23,693 nt of DNA from a virus. Below the pieces are notes generated by a model. It saw only the letters and a program-made list of their open reading frames with translations. It had not been told where the DNA came from and searched no databases. Each line of letters starts with the position of its first letter. The stretch's first letter is position 1. The translations under genes were made by a program, and so were the position numbers. The stretch is taken from the IMG/VR virus record IMGVR_UViG_3300030450_002234, positions 1-23,693 of that record, one strand, 5' to 3'. Shown in pieces: positions 12,095 through 20,635 of this stretch.

Positions 12095-12633
12095 TAATAG
12101 CCACCTCCTGTTTGCATTGCTCTGCTTATTGTTTTTAATCTTCTACTATCTGGGGTTTTACCAAAAATAGAATTTACATCAACCTTTTTCCCATCTTTGT
12201 TGTAGATATTTTTATTTAAAAAAGTTGTCTTTATTTTATTTGGGATTTCTCCATAAATATGATTTTTATTTAAATCCTCAATATTAGTGTTTTCAGAATC
12301 AAAATTATTATCAACTAAATCAAATCTATCATTTCTATATATAGGAATTAATGGTACTTTGTTCATAGCATCTGTAATTGCTTGACAAGACCTTACAAGT
12401 AAACTCCCTGTATATTTTAAAAATGGTTCTTTCCCAAGTTTAGATCCAAAACCAACACCAATAACTCTATTATCATTATAAAACATCATAAAATTATGTA
12501 TATCATAAGATTCTAATTCATAAATTCCTGACAATTCCATATCAAATCCAATTATTGATTCACCCATACGAATACTCATATCCCCATTGTATATATCAAT
12601 AGCCTGTCTTGTATTTATTTTGCTATAACTCAT
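12094..12633 (-). CDS. Tail-associated hypothetical protein
   Basis: This 179-aa protein lies between the hub and the distal tail gene. The first two thirds look beta-rich (IRMGESIIGFDMELSGIYEL, MMFYNDNRVIGVGFGSKLG). The last third is Asn/Lys-rich and ends AMQTGGGY, where the codons form the AGGAGG ribosome site of the next gene. No enzyme motif is visible. By position it should be a small tail-tip or assembly protein. Ribosome site GAGGAAACAATATG is good. I do not recognise the family. Confidence 0.65.
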   Translation of the reverse strand: MSYSKINTRQAIDIYNGDMSIRMGESIIGFDMELSGIYELESYDIHNFMMFYNDNRVIGVGFGSKLGKEPFLKYTGSLLVRSCQAITDAMNKVPLIPIYRNDRFDLVDNNFDSENTNIEDLNKNHIYGEIPNKIKTTFLNKNIYNKDGKKVDVNSIFGKTPDSRRLKTISRAMQTGGGY

Positions 12634-12650
12634 ATTGTTTCCTCATCAAA

Positions 12651-15600
12651 TTAACCATACATTATAAAATTAACCAATAAAACAACATCTTGTATATTTA
12701 ATTCATTATCATTATTATAATCAACTTCTGGATCATATTCTCCATCAATTAACATATTTATAAGAATAAGCACATCAAGTATACCAAGTTGCTGATTAAA
12801 ATCTTCTGGTGGTTGTGTAAGCAACCAAGTAGAAAGATTAGAATAATAAGTTAATTTTAAATCTGACAATGATGTTGGCGTATAATATGGGTATAATTTA
12901 AGTTGAAAATCAAAATGTGATGGGTGTGAAGTATCACCTATAACCCAAAGTAAATCAAGATTGTTCTGGATTCCTGTTGTAGAATTAATAACATAATTAT
13001 CACTTGCATTTGGGTTTGTGTATATTTGGACATAATCCCACAATGGGTTGCTCTTGTACAAAACCCACCCTAATTCAAGTTCTGAACCATTTGCATTAAT
13101 TTGATGTGGAATTTCAACAGTTTCTGGATTAAAAGCATTTGAATCAAATGGCGTAGATTTAATATTTCTTAAAGAATATATATAATGGCTATCATTATTT
13201 TTCATTCTTAATTCCATTGCAACAAAATTACCTATGCTACTATTAGTCCACCCTGTTGTAATTGAACCATATCCACTACCATCTGAATTTTTAGCAGGGA
13301 TTAGATCCTCTAAACGTAAAATATCAAAATTATTAATTGATACTATTTTACTCATATTATTGTGAAAATTACCACCTGATATTATATCACTATCATCAGA
13401 AAATCCCTCTAAATTTTCATTATCAGCAATATAAAAACTTCTTTCATAAGATGATATATAATCAACACCTTCATCTGATGTAAAAGCACTATCATAACCA
13501 ATTAACATTTGTTGTGTATAAGTAGCAGTTGGTGGATCATATATATCAAGAAAATCATAATCCTCATCAGTAAATTCAGAATACATTGGGTCTATCCAAT
13601 TAGCATTTGGGAAAAAACTACCACTCCAAAATGAATTATAATATTTAATATCTACATAAGGATCTGTCAAGTTATATTTAGGAGCATCTAATATATGCAA
13701 CTGATAACAAGATACTTTTATTTTATCTAAACTTCTTTGAACCTCTGTAACTAAAAACAAAGGTAATCTTACCATTCCACCATGTGCAATAGGATTAGTA
13801 TAATCCATTCCATAGGCTTTTAAATTATCTAAAAGTTCATCTTTTGGGAATTTAATAAGTGAACCAACCTCTAATTCATTATATTGTAATGGAAGTTGTA
13901 AATCAACAACTAAATGTTGCACTTTCCCATTCAAATATTTCTTTTTCTTTAATTTTACTGCTGTTTCTTTATCTTGTATATATTTTGTTTCAAAAACAAC
14001 TTTATTATCTTCACTATCATCAATATTATTAAATTTCATTACAGGTTGTCCAGATTCTAAACCCATGTCAGCAATATCACTTTGATCATCAAAATAAGCA
14101 TCTTCTGCTTTTATAATTTTAGAAAGTTTATCTGTTGCATAATCAAAACCATATTGTATATCAAGTTTAGAAATTATGTCATTAGCAGAAGTCAATTTAA
14201 AGTTATAATTGATTATATCAATACTTTCTATTTGTTTTGCATCTACATAATCTTCTTCTAAATATGTTCTCTGTAAAGTTACCCAACCAAAATCTCCATT
14301 ATTCTTTAATCTCGGAAAAGACATGGTTGATTGTGAAATATCTTCTATTAATTTTTTAGAATTAATTTTATCTGTAACTGAAAAAGCAAATCTCCATCTA
14401 TGATGCTCTCTCCATGCTTTAAGATATTCATCACTATCAAACCTTGTTACCCCTAATTCATATCTTAAAATATCCCTCATTATATCTATTGGATTCTCCA
14501 AATAATCTGTTTGTTCTGGTGCATAATTATCATCATGGTCAATATCCAATATAGGAGAAGTCCTCCCATTAACATTTAAAAAATAATCTAATGATTGAGC
14601 CTTGTCATATTCAACTAATGATGTGCAATCTATTTCATTGATATTCATCTCCAAGAAATAATCATAAGTTCTTTGAACAGTCCAATTCCCATAATTATCC
14701 ATTTCACTATAACCTATTCCCAACAAATCAATACAATAATAATTTGCAGGTTGTTTTGCAAAGTTGTTTGAACTCTTTCCCATGTGGAATCGTAAAGCAG
14801 GACAAACGTCCATTGGTATATCATCAACTGAATTAAATTCATTCAATAAATTCTTAAATTTAATTTTAGCATTATCATTCCAGAGATATGATACACTTGA
14901 TAAATTTGGGTTTTCCCAAGTAGTTGGTGGAGTATTAGCATCTTGTCCATGCTTTCCAGACATAGTAAATAATGCTCTTACATCTTCATATTCATTGATT
15001 GAGATTGATTGATGACTTATATCAATATCCTCATGGGGAAAATAATCGTCCTCTCCATGCGTATAATTGTACCAAGAATTGTCAAATTGCTCTAAAAGGA
15101 CATCTCCATTATCTGGTAGAACCCATAATTGATCTTGATTATCCAACCATTTACCATAAGCATTTGGAACAACTGCATCACCGGGAACAGGTAATTTTAA
15201 GCCATCTATTGTCGTGCGTAATAACCTTGAAAATTTTGCATCTGATGGGTTTACTTCCCAAGACAAAATATAAACATGAACAGCATCAGATTTTACGTTG
15301 TGATGTGTACTAAAAATATGCTTAATAAAATATGCTTGGTTATCATCTAAACTGTAACCTGTTGCAGAATCATTGTCTGTCAAACTGAAATAAGCAACAT
15401 CATCAATATAATTTACAGGACCATAAGGAGGCATATCCCCATGCTCATCATACCACCCAAAACCATCAGCACCGGCAGTCCCTTGATATGCACAAGTCCT
15501 TATTAAATTAACTCCACTTGGTTTATCAAAGATTAAACCTTGTATCCTATCTACTGACCACAATAAAGACCTGTTTATTTGTACTGAATTATCTCCACCA

Positions 15601-16538
15601 TGTTTATATTGATACCGAGTTGCATTATCAGATGGTATCGTAATATATTCTTCATTTAATTCTGTTTGATCTTCATCAGTAAATTGTTCTGTTACAAATT
15701 GATGAGCAACATATTTTAATAAACTTACATATCTCCCATCAAATGCTCTAATTGCACCTGTTATCCAACCATTTACAAGGTGTTCTCCCTCTGCTATATT
15801 TTCATTGTCAAAATAATATTCTTCATGTAATTGGCTAACATTCCTACTCCCATCTGCTCTAAATCTTAAATTCCCATCTATATAACTTGCAACAGCAGGT
15901 GCTTTCTCCATTCTCCCATAACACATAGGAATGACTTTACTTTTATATTTATCAGGTACATCATCAGTATCTCCCATGTATTCTGATGGTAAATCTTTAT
16001 GAATTTTTTTCTCTGTTAAATCTTCTAACCCAATAGTAAGTTTCTCATCAGTATGTTTGATTGACCTTATTTTACCAAAATATACATTCAAACAATCACT
16101 AACCCTTAATGTTGGACTAACATTTTGACCTGGCTGATGAACTTGCTGATTTACAGGGGTAATTGTAGTACATGATTGTGATTTTAGATATATAGATACA
16201 TTTTCATTCATTAATAAATTATTAGTAAATAAGTCGGATATTCTTGAACCATTATATTCTATATTGCTCAAACTTAATGTAACAGAAGATATTTGATATT
16301 TCCCTGATTCAATATTAATAGATTCTTTTAATTTTGGTAGATCCATCAATAATGGCTTACAATATATATTCCCACCATTACTTTTTTCTATATCTATATT
16401 GGTTGTAGAAAATCCTGAATAATCATATACATTTAAACCATTATCATCATGACCTATCCATTTTTCAATAATAACAATGGGAACTATTTGTGTATTCTTT
16501 GATAATACATCTTGTTTGAACGTATCAGATATAAACAT
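12651..16538 (-). CDS. Large tail hub/tip protein with C-terminal dockerin-like repeats
   Basis: This 1295-aa protein is the largest in the window. It follows the tape measure gene with a TAATG overlap, the place of the tail hub/tip attachment protein. The N-terminal ~230 residues (FISDTFKQDVLSKNTQIVPI, LPKLKESINIESGKYQISSV, TLRVSDCLNVYFGKI) read like the first domains of siphovirus tail-tip proteins. The middle is Asp/Tyr/Trp-rich and variable. A segment at about 770-940 has the alternating strands typical of hub domains. The last ~52 residues (1244-1295) are two EF-hand-like repeats: the second, DYNNDNELNIQDVVLLVNFI, has D1, N3, D5, E7 and D12 of a dockerin calcium loop; the first is degenerate. 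The protein probably binds the host surface, with calcium at the tip. Tail role firm by position; receptor role inferred. Confidence 0.75.
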   Translation of the reverse strand: MFISDTFKQDVLSKNTQIVPIVIIEKWIGHDDNGLNVYDYSGFSTTNIDIEKSNGGNIYCKPLLMDLPKLKESINIESGKYQISSVTLSLSNIEYNGSRISDLFTNNLLMNENVSIYLKSQSCTTITPVNQQVHQPGQNVSPTLRVSDCLNVYFGKIRSIKHTDEKLTIGLEDLTEKKIHKDLPSEYMGDTDDVPDKYKSKVIPMCYGRMEKAPAVASYIDGNLRFRADGSRNVSQLHEEYYFDNENIAEGEHLVNGWITGAIRAFDGRYVSLLKYVAHQFVTEQFTDEDQTELNEEYITIPSDNATRYQYKHGGDNSVQINRSLLWSVDRIQGLIFDKPSGVNLIRTCAYQGTAGADGFGWYDEHGDMPPYGPVNYIDDVAYFSLTDNDSATGYSLDDNQAYFIKHIFSTHHNVKSDAVHVYILSWEVNPSDAKFSRLLRTTIDGLKLPVPGDAVVPNAYGKWLDNQDQLWVLPDNGDVLLEQFDNSWYNYTHGEDDYFPHEDIDISHQSISINEYEDVRALFTMSGKHGQDANTPPTTWENPNLSSVSYLWNDNAKIKFKNLLNEFNSVDDIPMDVCPALRFHMGKSSNNFAKQPANYYCIDLLGIGYSEMDNYGNWTVQRTYDYFLEMNINEIDCTSLVEYDKAQSLDYFLNVNGRTSPILDIDHDDNYAPEQTDYLENPIDIMRDILRYELGVTRFDSDEYLKAWREHHRWRFAFSVTDKINSKKLIEDISQSTMSFPRLKNNGDFGWVTLQRTYLEEDYVDAKQIESIDIINYNFKLTSANDIISKLDIQYGFDYATDKLSKIIKAEDAYFDDQSDIADMGLESGQPVMKFNNIDDSEDNKVVFETKYIQDKETAVKLKKKKYLNGKVQHLVVDLQLPLQYNELEVGSLIKFPKDELLDNLKAYGMDYTNPIAHGGMVRLPLFLVTEVQRSLDKIKVSCYQLHILDAPKYNLTDPYVDIKYYNSFWSGSFFPNANWIDPMYSEFTDEDYDFLDIYDPPTATYTQQMLIGYDSAFTSDEGVDYISSYERSFYIADNENLEGFSDDSDIISGGNFHNNMSKIVSINNFDILRLEDLIPAKNSDGSGYGSITTGWTNSSIGNFVAMELRMKNNDSHYIYSLRNIKSTPFDSNAFNPETVEIPHQINANGSELELGWVLYKSNPLWDYVQIYTNPNASDNYVINSTTGIQNNLDLLWVIGDTSHPSHFDFQLKLYPYYTPTSLSDLKLTYYSNLSTWLLTQPPEDFNQQLGILDVLILINMLIDGEYDPEVDYNNDNELNIQDVVLLVNFIMYG

Positions 16539-18229
16539 TATATAATTTGACCCCTGCGTAATGCTTCTTTAATATGTGGAACAATCACATCTTCTGTATA
16601 AGATTCTGACATTACATTACCAGAGATTGTAACATTAATATTATTAGAAGTAGACATTGGCTCATCACCTGCATCTAATGGTGTAACAGTTACTAATTCC
16701 TGACCACTTGGATTATCTCCCACCATAATTGATTGAGCGCCTGCTGTTACAAAACTACCACCTTGTGCAAATGACATTTTAGGTGCAGGTATTTGATTAA
16801 TAAGTGATGTTATTAATTCATTCACTAAACCACCTGCTGCTCCTGCTAAAATCAAATTTAATGGAACAGGGAATTGTGCAAGTGCTTTTGCAGCATAACC
16901 TGCAACACCTTCCATGATATAACCCCTGATTGCATTTTGAATCCCTGCTCTTGCTGTTTGAGCGCCTTTTGCTGCATTTGCTATTTTCTTTTTTGTTAAA
17001 TCATCATCAGAATCACCTATTATTTTATTTGCATTTTCTTCTACTTTTGCCTCTTGGACAGGATCACCTTTTGCTTTTTTAATCTTTTTTGCATTATCCA
17101 ATATTGATTTCAACATTGCTTTTGTATCTTCATCTAATTGAGCCATTATTGCAGAAATTTCTGTACTCATATCAGTACCCAAGTCCACAAATGATGTTGA
17201 TAATGCTTCATTACTTGCAATTAGAGAATCAACTTTCTCATTCAGAAAATTTGCAACACCTTCACCGAATAAATCTCTAAACCCATCAATATACATTCTA
17301 ATTTGTGCAAAAAGTAAATCACCAACAGTTGGGAACATGAGATTCAAACCCTCTTTCATGCCTGTAATTAGAACAACACCAAGAATTTGACCCATTGCTC
17401 TTGCTGTAATCCTTGCTAATTCAGTTGCTGTTTCTAAATCCTCACTAATGGCTTGTGCTATATTTTCAAATCCTATCTCTCCTAATTTAGAAAATTCTGT
17501 ATTTATTGCATCTAATTTAGGCTTCAATACTTTTAATAATTCATCACCGATTGCTGCTTTTAATCTATCTACTCCATCTTGAAAATTGGAAACCATACCT
17601 GTCCAAGTTCCGGCCACTTGTGTTGTCATACCTGCGATACCAAGACTTGGATCTATCAAAGCCCTTTCCATTGCATCTCTAAATTCAGGTAATGTTAATT
17701 CACTTACATGTTCAACTCCTGCAAATGATGCTATTAGTGGGAGAACCCCTCTATCTCTCAACATATCTGCTGCACCTGCTCCACCTGCAAATGCTCTACC
17801 AAAAGCAGATGCTGCATCAACTACATCTACTCCCATAAATGCTGCTAAATCTGAAACAGGTTTAATCATTTCTTCTGCATCAGCACCGAATGATTTTAAA
17901 CTTACACCTGCTTCTACAACATTTTGAAGTTGGAATGGTGTTGTGGCTGCAACATCATTAAATGCTTTAAATGCCTGTGTTCCTCTTTGCACAGAACCAT
18001 ACATAACATTCAATCTGACCTTTAACATTTCAAATTGTGCTGCTGTATCAACTGATGCTTTTCCAATATTGAACAATGCTTTTCCTAACCCCATAGCACC
18101 CACAGCAACAGCAGTAGCACCTGCTGCAACAGTTAATCCTTTCATACTCCCAGAAAGTTTACCAATCTTGCTATTAGCAGAACTTAAACCTTTTGTCTTT
18201 GCTTCAATTATAAATGGAACTTTCGCCAT
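16538..18229 (-). CDS. Tape measure protein
   Basis: This 563-aa protein starts MAKVPFIIEAKTKGLSSANS and has a hydrophobic stretch at about 30-60 (GLTVAAGATAVAVGAMGLGK). It continues with the conserved tape-measure segment (QFEMLKVRLNVMYGSVQRG, then AATTPFQLQNVVEAGVSLKS, AFGRAFAGGAGAADMLRDRG). More hydrophobic helices appear near 285-300 and 450-475. It sets tail length and helps form the DNA channel. It follows the two tail chaperone frames (TAATG overlap), as is usual. At 563 residues it is short for a siphovirus; at about 0.15 nm per residue, a general rule, the tail would be near 85 nm. The C-terminal part is Gly/Ala-rich and ends in a beta-like region. Confidence 0.9.
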   Translation of the reverse strand: MAKVPFIIEAKTKGLSSANSKIGKLSGSMKGLTVAAGATAVAVGAMGLGKALFNIGKASVDTAAQFEMLKVRLNVMYGSVQRGTQAFKAFNDVAATTPFQLQNVVEAGVSLKSFGADAEEMIKPVSDLAAFMGVDVVDAASAFGRAFAGGAGAADMLRDRGVLPLIASFAGVEHVSELTLPEFRDAMERALIDPSLGIAGMTTQVAGTWTGMVSNFQDGVDRLKAAIGDELLKVLKPKLDAINTEFSKLGEIGFENIAQAISEDLETATELARITARAMGQILGVVLITGMKEGLNLMFPTVGDLLFAQIRMYIDGFRDLFGEGVANFLNEKVDSLIASNEALSTSFVDLGTDMSTEISAIMAQLDEDTKAMLKSILDNAKKIKKAKGDPVQEAKVEENANKIIGDSDDDLTKKKIANAAKGAQTARAGIQNAIRGYIMEGVAGYAAKALAQFPVPLNLILAGAAGGLVNELITSLINQIPAPKMSFAQGGSFVTAGAQSIMVGDNPSGQELVTVTPLDAGDEPMSTSNNINVTISGNVMSESYTEDVIVPHIKEALRRGQII

Positions 18230-18663
18230 TATTTGTCCTTTTTATTTTCTCTTATGTGATTAACACATTGATTATATTCTTGATCAATAATAAAAAAACT
18301 ATCTTTAATTCTATCAGGGGTATCATCTAATGATTTAAATGGAGGGCAATTAAATAACTTACAAAATTTGTAATCTTTAATACTGTCTTGTATATCTTTT
18401 TTTACTAACAAAGAAAAATCAGCAAAAAATGGTAACTGCGTATATAATGCTTCTCCCAAATCAAATCCCTTTTCTAATGCTTCATCATATAATGAAATCA
18501 ATTCATCATATATATCATCTATATCATTAAACTCTACTTGTTCTCTTATAGATAATTTTAACGCCTTATAAGGAAAACTCACATTGGTAAAAGCAGTTTC
18601 CTGTAATCCTTTGCAACTTATCCAAACATTAAGTCGCAACAAGATTTCTTCTATTTTTTTTTT
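18229..18663 (-). CDS. Tail assembly chaperone, downstream (T-like) frame made by -1 frameshift
   Basis: This frame has no ATG or GTG near its beginning, and an in-frame TAA lies just before the A-run. The open window begins at the A-run itself, so a -1 shift there is the natural way in. The 0-frame ...ANAKKK would continue IEEILLRLNVWISCKGLQ and run to a TAA at 18229, giving a fusion of 231 aa with the gene upstream. The body is helical and acidic (NDIDDIYDELISLYDEALEK, then an aromatic PFFADFSLLVKK). In lambda and many siphoviruses such G and GT products chaperone tape measure assembly, and the tape measure gene follows here directly. A TTG at 18642 could be an independent start but has no ribosome site. 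Confidence 0.8.
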   Translation of the reverse strand, partial: KKKIEEILLRLNVWISCKGLQETAFTNVSFPYKALKLSIREQVEFNDIDDIYDELISLYDEALEKGFDLGEALYTQLPFFADFSLLVKKDIQDSIKDYKFCKLFNCPPFKSLDDTPDRIKDSFFIIDQEYNQCVNHIRENKKDK

Positions 18664-18923
18664 GCGTTAGCAGTTTCAAAAATAGTAGTTGCAATAGCAA
18701 CAATCTCATCAGTAGAATATTTATTCAATTCTTCTTTTTTGAGTTTCGTAAACTTTAAAATAATATCTACCCAGAATGAAAATGATGGATTAGTTCCATT
18801 GTTGTTGATCTCTAACATCATATCATTCAATTCACATCTTTTATCTAAATCAATATCATTTATTTCTAAATCAAATGATTTAAACTCTTGTTGTTCATTT
18901 GGTGCGACTTTTACTAATGTCAT
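18651..18923 (-). CDS. Tail assembly chaperone (G-like)
   Basis: This 90-aa acidic protein begins MTLVKVAPNEQQEFKSFDLE and ends KKEELNKYSTDEIVAIATTI followed by FETANAKKK. The terminal lysines are encoded by the run of ten A just before the TAG stop. The size, helical content and place after the tail tube and before the tape measure are those of the first tail chaperone. AAAGGAT is the ribosome site. The short form is made when ribosomes do not shift. Confidence 0.85.
   Translation of the reverse strand: MTLVKVAPNEQQEFKSFDLEINDIDLDKRCELNDMMLEINNNGTNPSFSFWVDIILKFTKLKKEELNKYSTDEIVAIATTIFETANAKKK
18654..18663 (-). promoter_or_regulatory. Run of ten A: probable -1 frameshift site
   Basis: The message reads GC, ten A, then TAG. 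The 0-frame stop follows directly after GCA AAA AAA AAA. In the -1 frame a TAA lies two codons before the run, and after it the frame is open for about 140 codons. This is the layout of a slippery site that links two tail chaperone frames. Confidence 0.8.
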
Positions 18924-18960
18924 AAGTTATCCTTTGCTTAATTATTCTATAATTTAATAA

Positions 18961-19992
18961 TTAAGATGCTGTTATACTAATAATAGTTGCTGTCGTATTT
19001 GCTGCAAATGCTCTAAATGGAATAGTATGTGTTAAATTAGAACCACCATTATCTAATGTCGCTGCATCAATCATAACATCTGGACAATCAATAGCAAAAC
19101 CACTTGATTCATCAATAGATAAATTAATTCCTGTTGAGTTACCTGCTAAACTTGCAATTAAATCATAAGTATTATCATCTGCTTTAACTGTAACAGAACC
19201 TGTAACTTCCCAAGCACCTGTTTGTGCATAAGCCCAAGGCAAATAATTTGAATAATCTTGTGAACCAACCCTTTCAACAGTTCTTGATATAGTAACTTCC
19301 CAAGAAGTAGGCATTAATTCTTGACCACCTAATTGTAAAGCACCTGCTGTACTATTAGTATTCAAATTAAATATGCTCTTTGGAGCGCCTGTATCAACAG
19401 TATCTGCTGCAATACTATCTGCTGCTTCAACAGGTGGGTATGCTGTCCAGAATGAACTATCTATTGTTAATTGTCCTGCATTTGTCCCTACATCTTCTTT
19501 TAATGTCATAGATTGTAATACTGCACCCCTAACAATTAAATCTTCTGCTGTGTTATCTGTACCACCATTAATAAAATTAACAGTAGCATGATTTTTAGAT
19601 GTTGCACCATGTTTCATTTGCATATCACCTGCTACTCCATTACCGATTCCTATACCTGCTGTTAAATCACAAGCACTTGCACCATCACCAAACGCCCATA
19701 AGCAATTTGCTAATATAGCATTTACTGAACCTAAAAATGAACAATCAAATGTCCAAGTATTTAAATCAGGTCTGTGTCTGCCCTGTGATTCTAATTGTCC
19801 ATATATACCTGCTCTATTTGGTGCAACTTCTAATGCTGCACTATTATAAGGCATAGTGTAAGATATTAATGGTAAATCATAATAAGTATGTGCATCTTCA
19901 TGTGCTGTACCGAGTGCCTGTGCTGTTGAAGCATCAAAACAAAATATAGGCTTAATCTCTGCACTTGATATTGTTTGACTTTCTAACGCCAT
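18961..19992 (-). CDS. Major tail tube protein
   Basis: This 343-aa protein has ALESQTISSAEIKPIFCFDA at the start, LNTWTFDCSFLGSVNAILAN in the middle, then VTISRTVERVGSQDYSNYLP and an end TLDNGGSNLTHTIPFRAFA. It is beta-rich with low charge and with two half-domains that could be tube and surface domains. The place after head-completion genes and before the tail chaperones is that of the major tail tube. The ring forms the tube around the tape measure. It is larger than minimal tube proteins (~150-200 aa), so an added decoration domain is likely. Ribosome site AAGGAG; TAATG overlap upstream. Confidence 0.75.
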   Translation of the reverse strand: MALESQTISSAEIKPIFCFDASTAQALGTAHEDAHTYYDLPLISYTMPYNSAALEVAPNRAGIYGQLESQGRHRPDLNTWTFDCSFLGSVNAILANCLWAFGDGASACDLTAGIGIGNGVAGDMQMKHGATSKNHATVNFINGGTDNTAEDLIVRGAVLQSMTLKEDVGTNAGQLTIDSSFWTAYPPVEAADSIAADTVDTGAPKSIFNLNTNSTAGALQLGGQELMPTSWEVTISRTVERVGSQDYSNYLPWAYAQTGAWEVTGSVTVKADDNTYDLIASLAGNSTGINLSIDESSGFAIDCPDVMIDAATLDNGGSNLTHTIPFRAFAANTTATIISITAS

Positions 19993-20189
19993 TATTTACT
20001 CTCCTTCTTCTTTTTTGTTTTTGGTTTCCCTACTTCATCAAAACAGCCATCAAATTGTTTTGGTACTGTTTCCATATTAATTGGGTGTCCTGCAACTAAT
20101 AACCCATGCTTGCTATCACCACCCAATGATCTAAAATCTTTCTTCTCTCCTAATTTAAAATATTTTTCATTCGCCTTATATTGTCCCAT
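19992..20189 (-). CDS. Small basic hypothetical protein in the tail block
   Basis: This 65-aa protein reads MGQYKANEKYFKLGEKKDFR to begin with and ends in a lysine-rich tail (KPKTKKKKESK). The centre (GLLVAGHPINMETVPKQFDG) looks like a short beta hairpin. GGAG precedes its ATG. Its position between head-closure and tail tube genes suggests a minor tail or assembly protein. I do not recognise it and see no motif. Confidence 0.65.
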   Translation of the reverse strand: MGQYKANEKYFKLGEKKDFRSLGGDSKHGLLVAGHPINMETVPKQFDGCFDEVGKPKTKKKKESK

Positions 20190-20197
20190 ACAAACTC

Positions 20198-20635
20198 CTA
20201 TGTATATACATTATTGTGTGTTATTGATATAACATATTCTGCGATATTCAAATTCGTTTCATCTTCATTTTCTTCATCTTGAATATTATATGTAATTTCA
20301 TCAACTCTTAATTCTGCCCAATTTTTAGATGTATCAACTTGGTTATCTAATAAATGTTTTCTCAACCTATCAATTTTGCCTTTTACAGACTTATTTATTA
20401 ATTCTTGACTTATATCTGCTTTATGGTAATATCTAACGATTAAAGCATATTCTCGTTGCTCTAATGCTCCTGTCTGCATTAATAATGTGGAATTTAATAA
20501 TTCAATCCTAACGCATTCAGATCCAAGCATCTTAAATTCACTTCCAATATATACATTCTGAAATTCTTTGGATATAACACTTCTCAATCCCAATTCAATC
20601 TCATCATATGCTATTTTATCGTATGTTACAGCCAT
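20198..20635 (-). CDS. Tail terminator / head-closure candidate
   Basis: This 145-aa protein begins MAVTYDKIAYDEIELGLRSV. It then has FQNVYIGSEFKMLGSECVRI, YALIVRYYHKADISQELINK and WAELRVDEITYNIQD. The alpha/beta order and length match proteins placed between the adaptor and the tail tube: tail terminators (gpU-like) or minor tail gpZ types. Its start overlaps the stop of the adaptor (TAATG). The late-block order supports a neck or tail-completion role; which of the two cannot be told. Confidence 0.65.
   Translation of the reverse strand: MAVTYDKIAYDEIELGLRSVISKEFQNVYIGSEFKMLGSECVRIELLNSTLLMQTGALEQREYALIVRYYHKADISQELINKSVKGKIDRLRKHLLDNQVDTSKNWAELRVDEITYNIQDEENEDETNLNIAEYVISITHNNVYT

Noticed and set aside
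14764-15313. Plus-strand open frames inside the large tail gene
   Set aside because: They lie opposite a clear 1295-aa frame, have no ribosome sites and look like its shadows. The same holds for the plus-strand frames at 807, 2961, 5105, 7311, 7666, 8061, 8493, 17089, 17586, 17943, 18739, 19373, 20568 and 23439.
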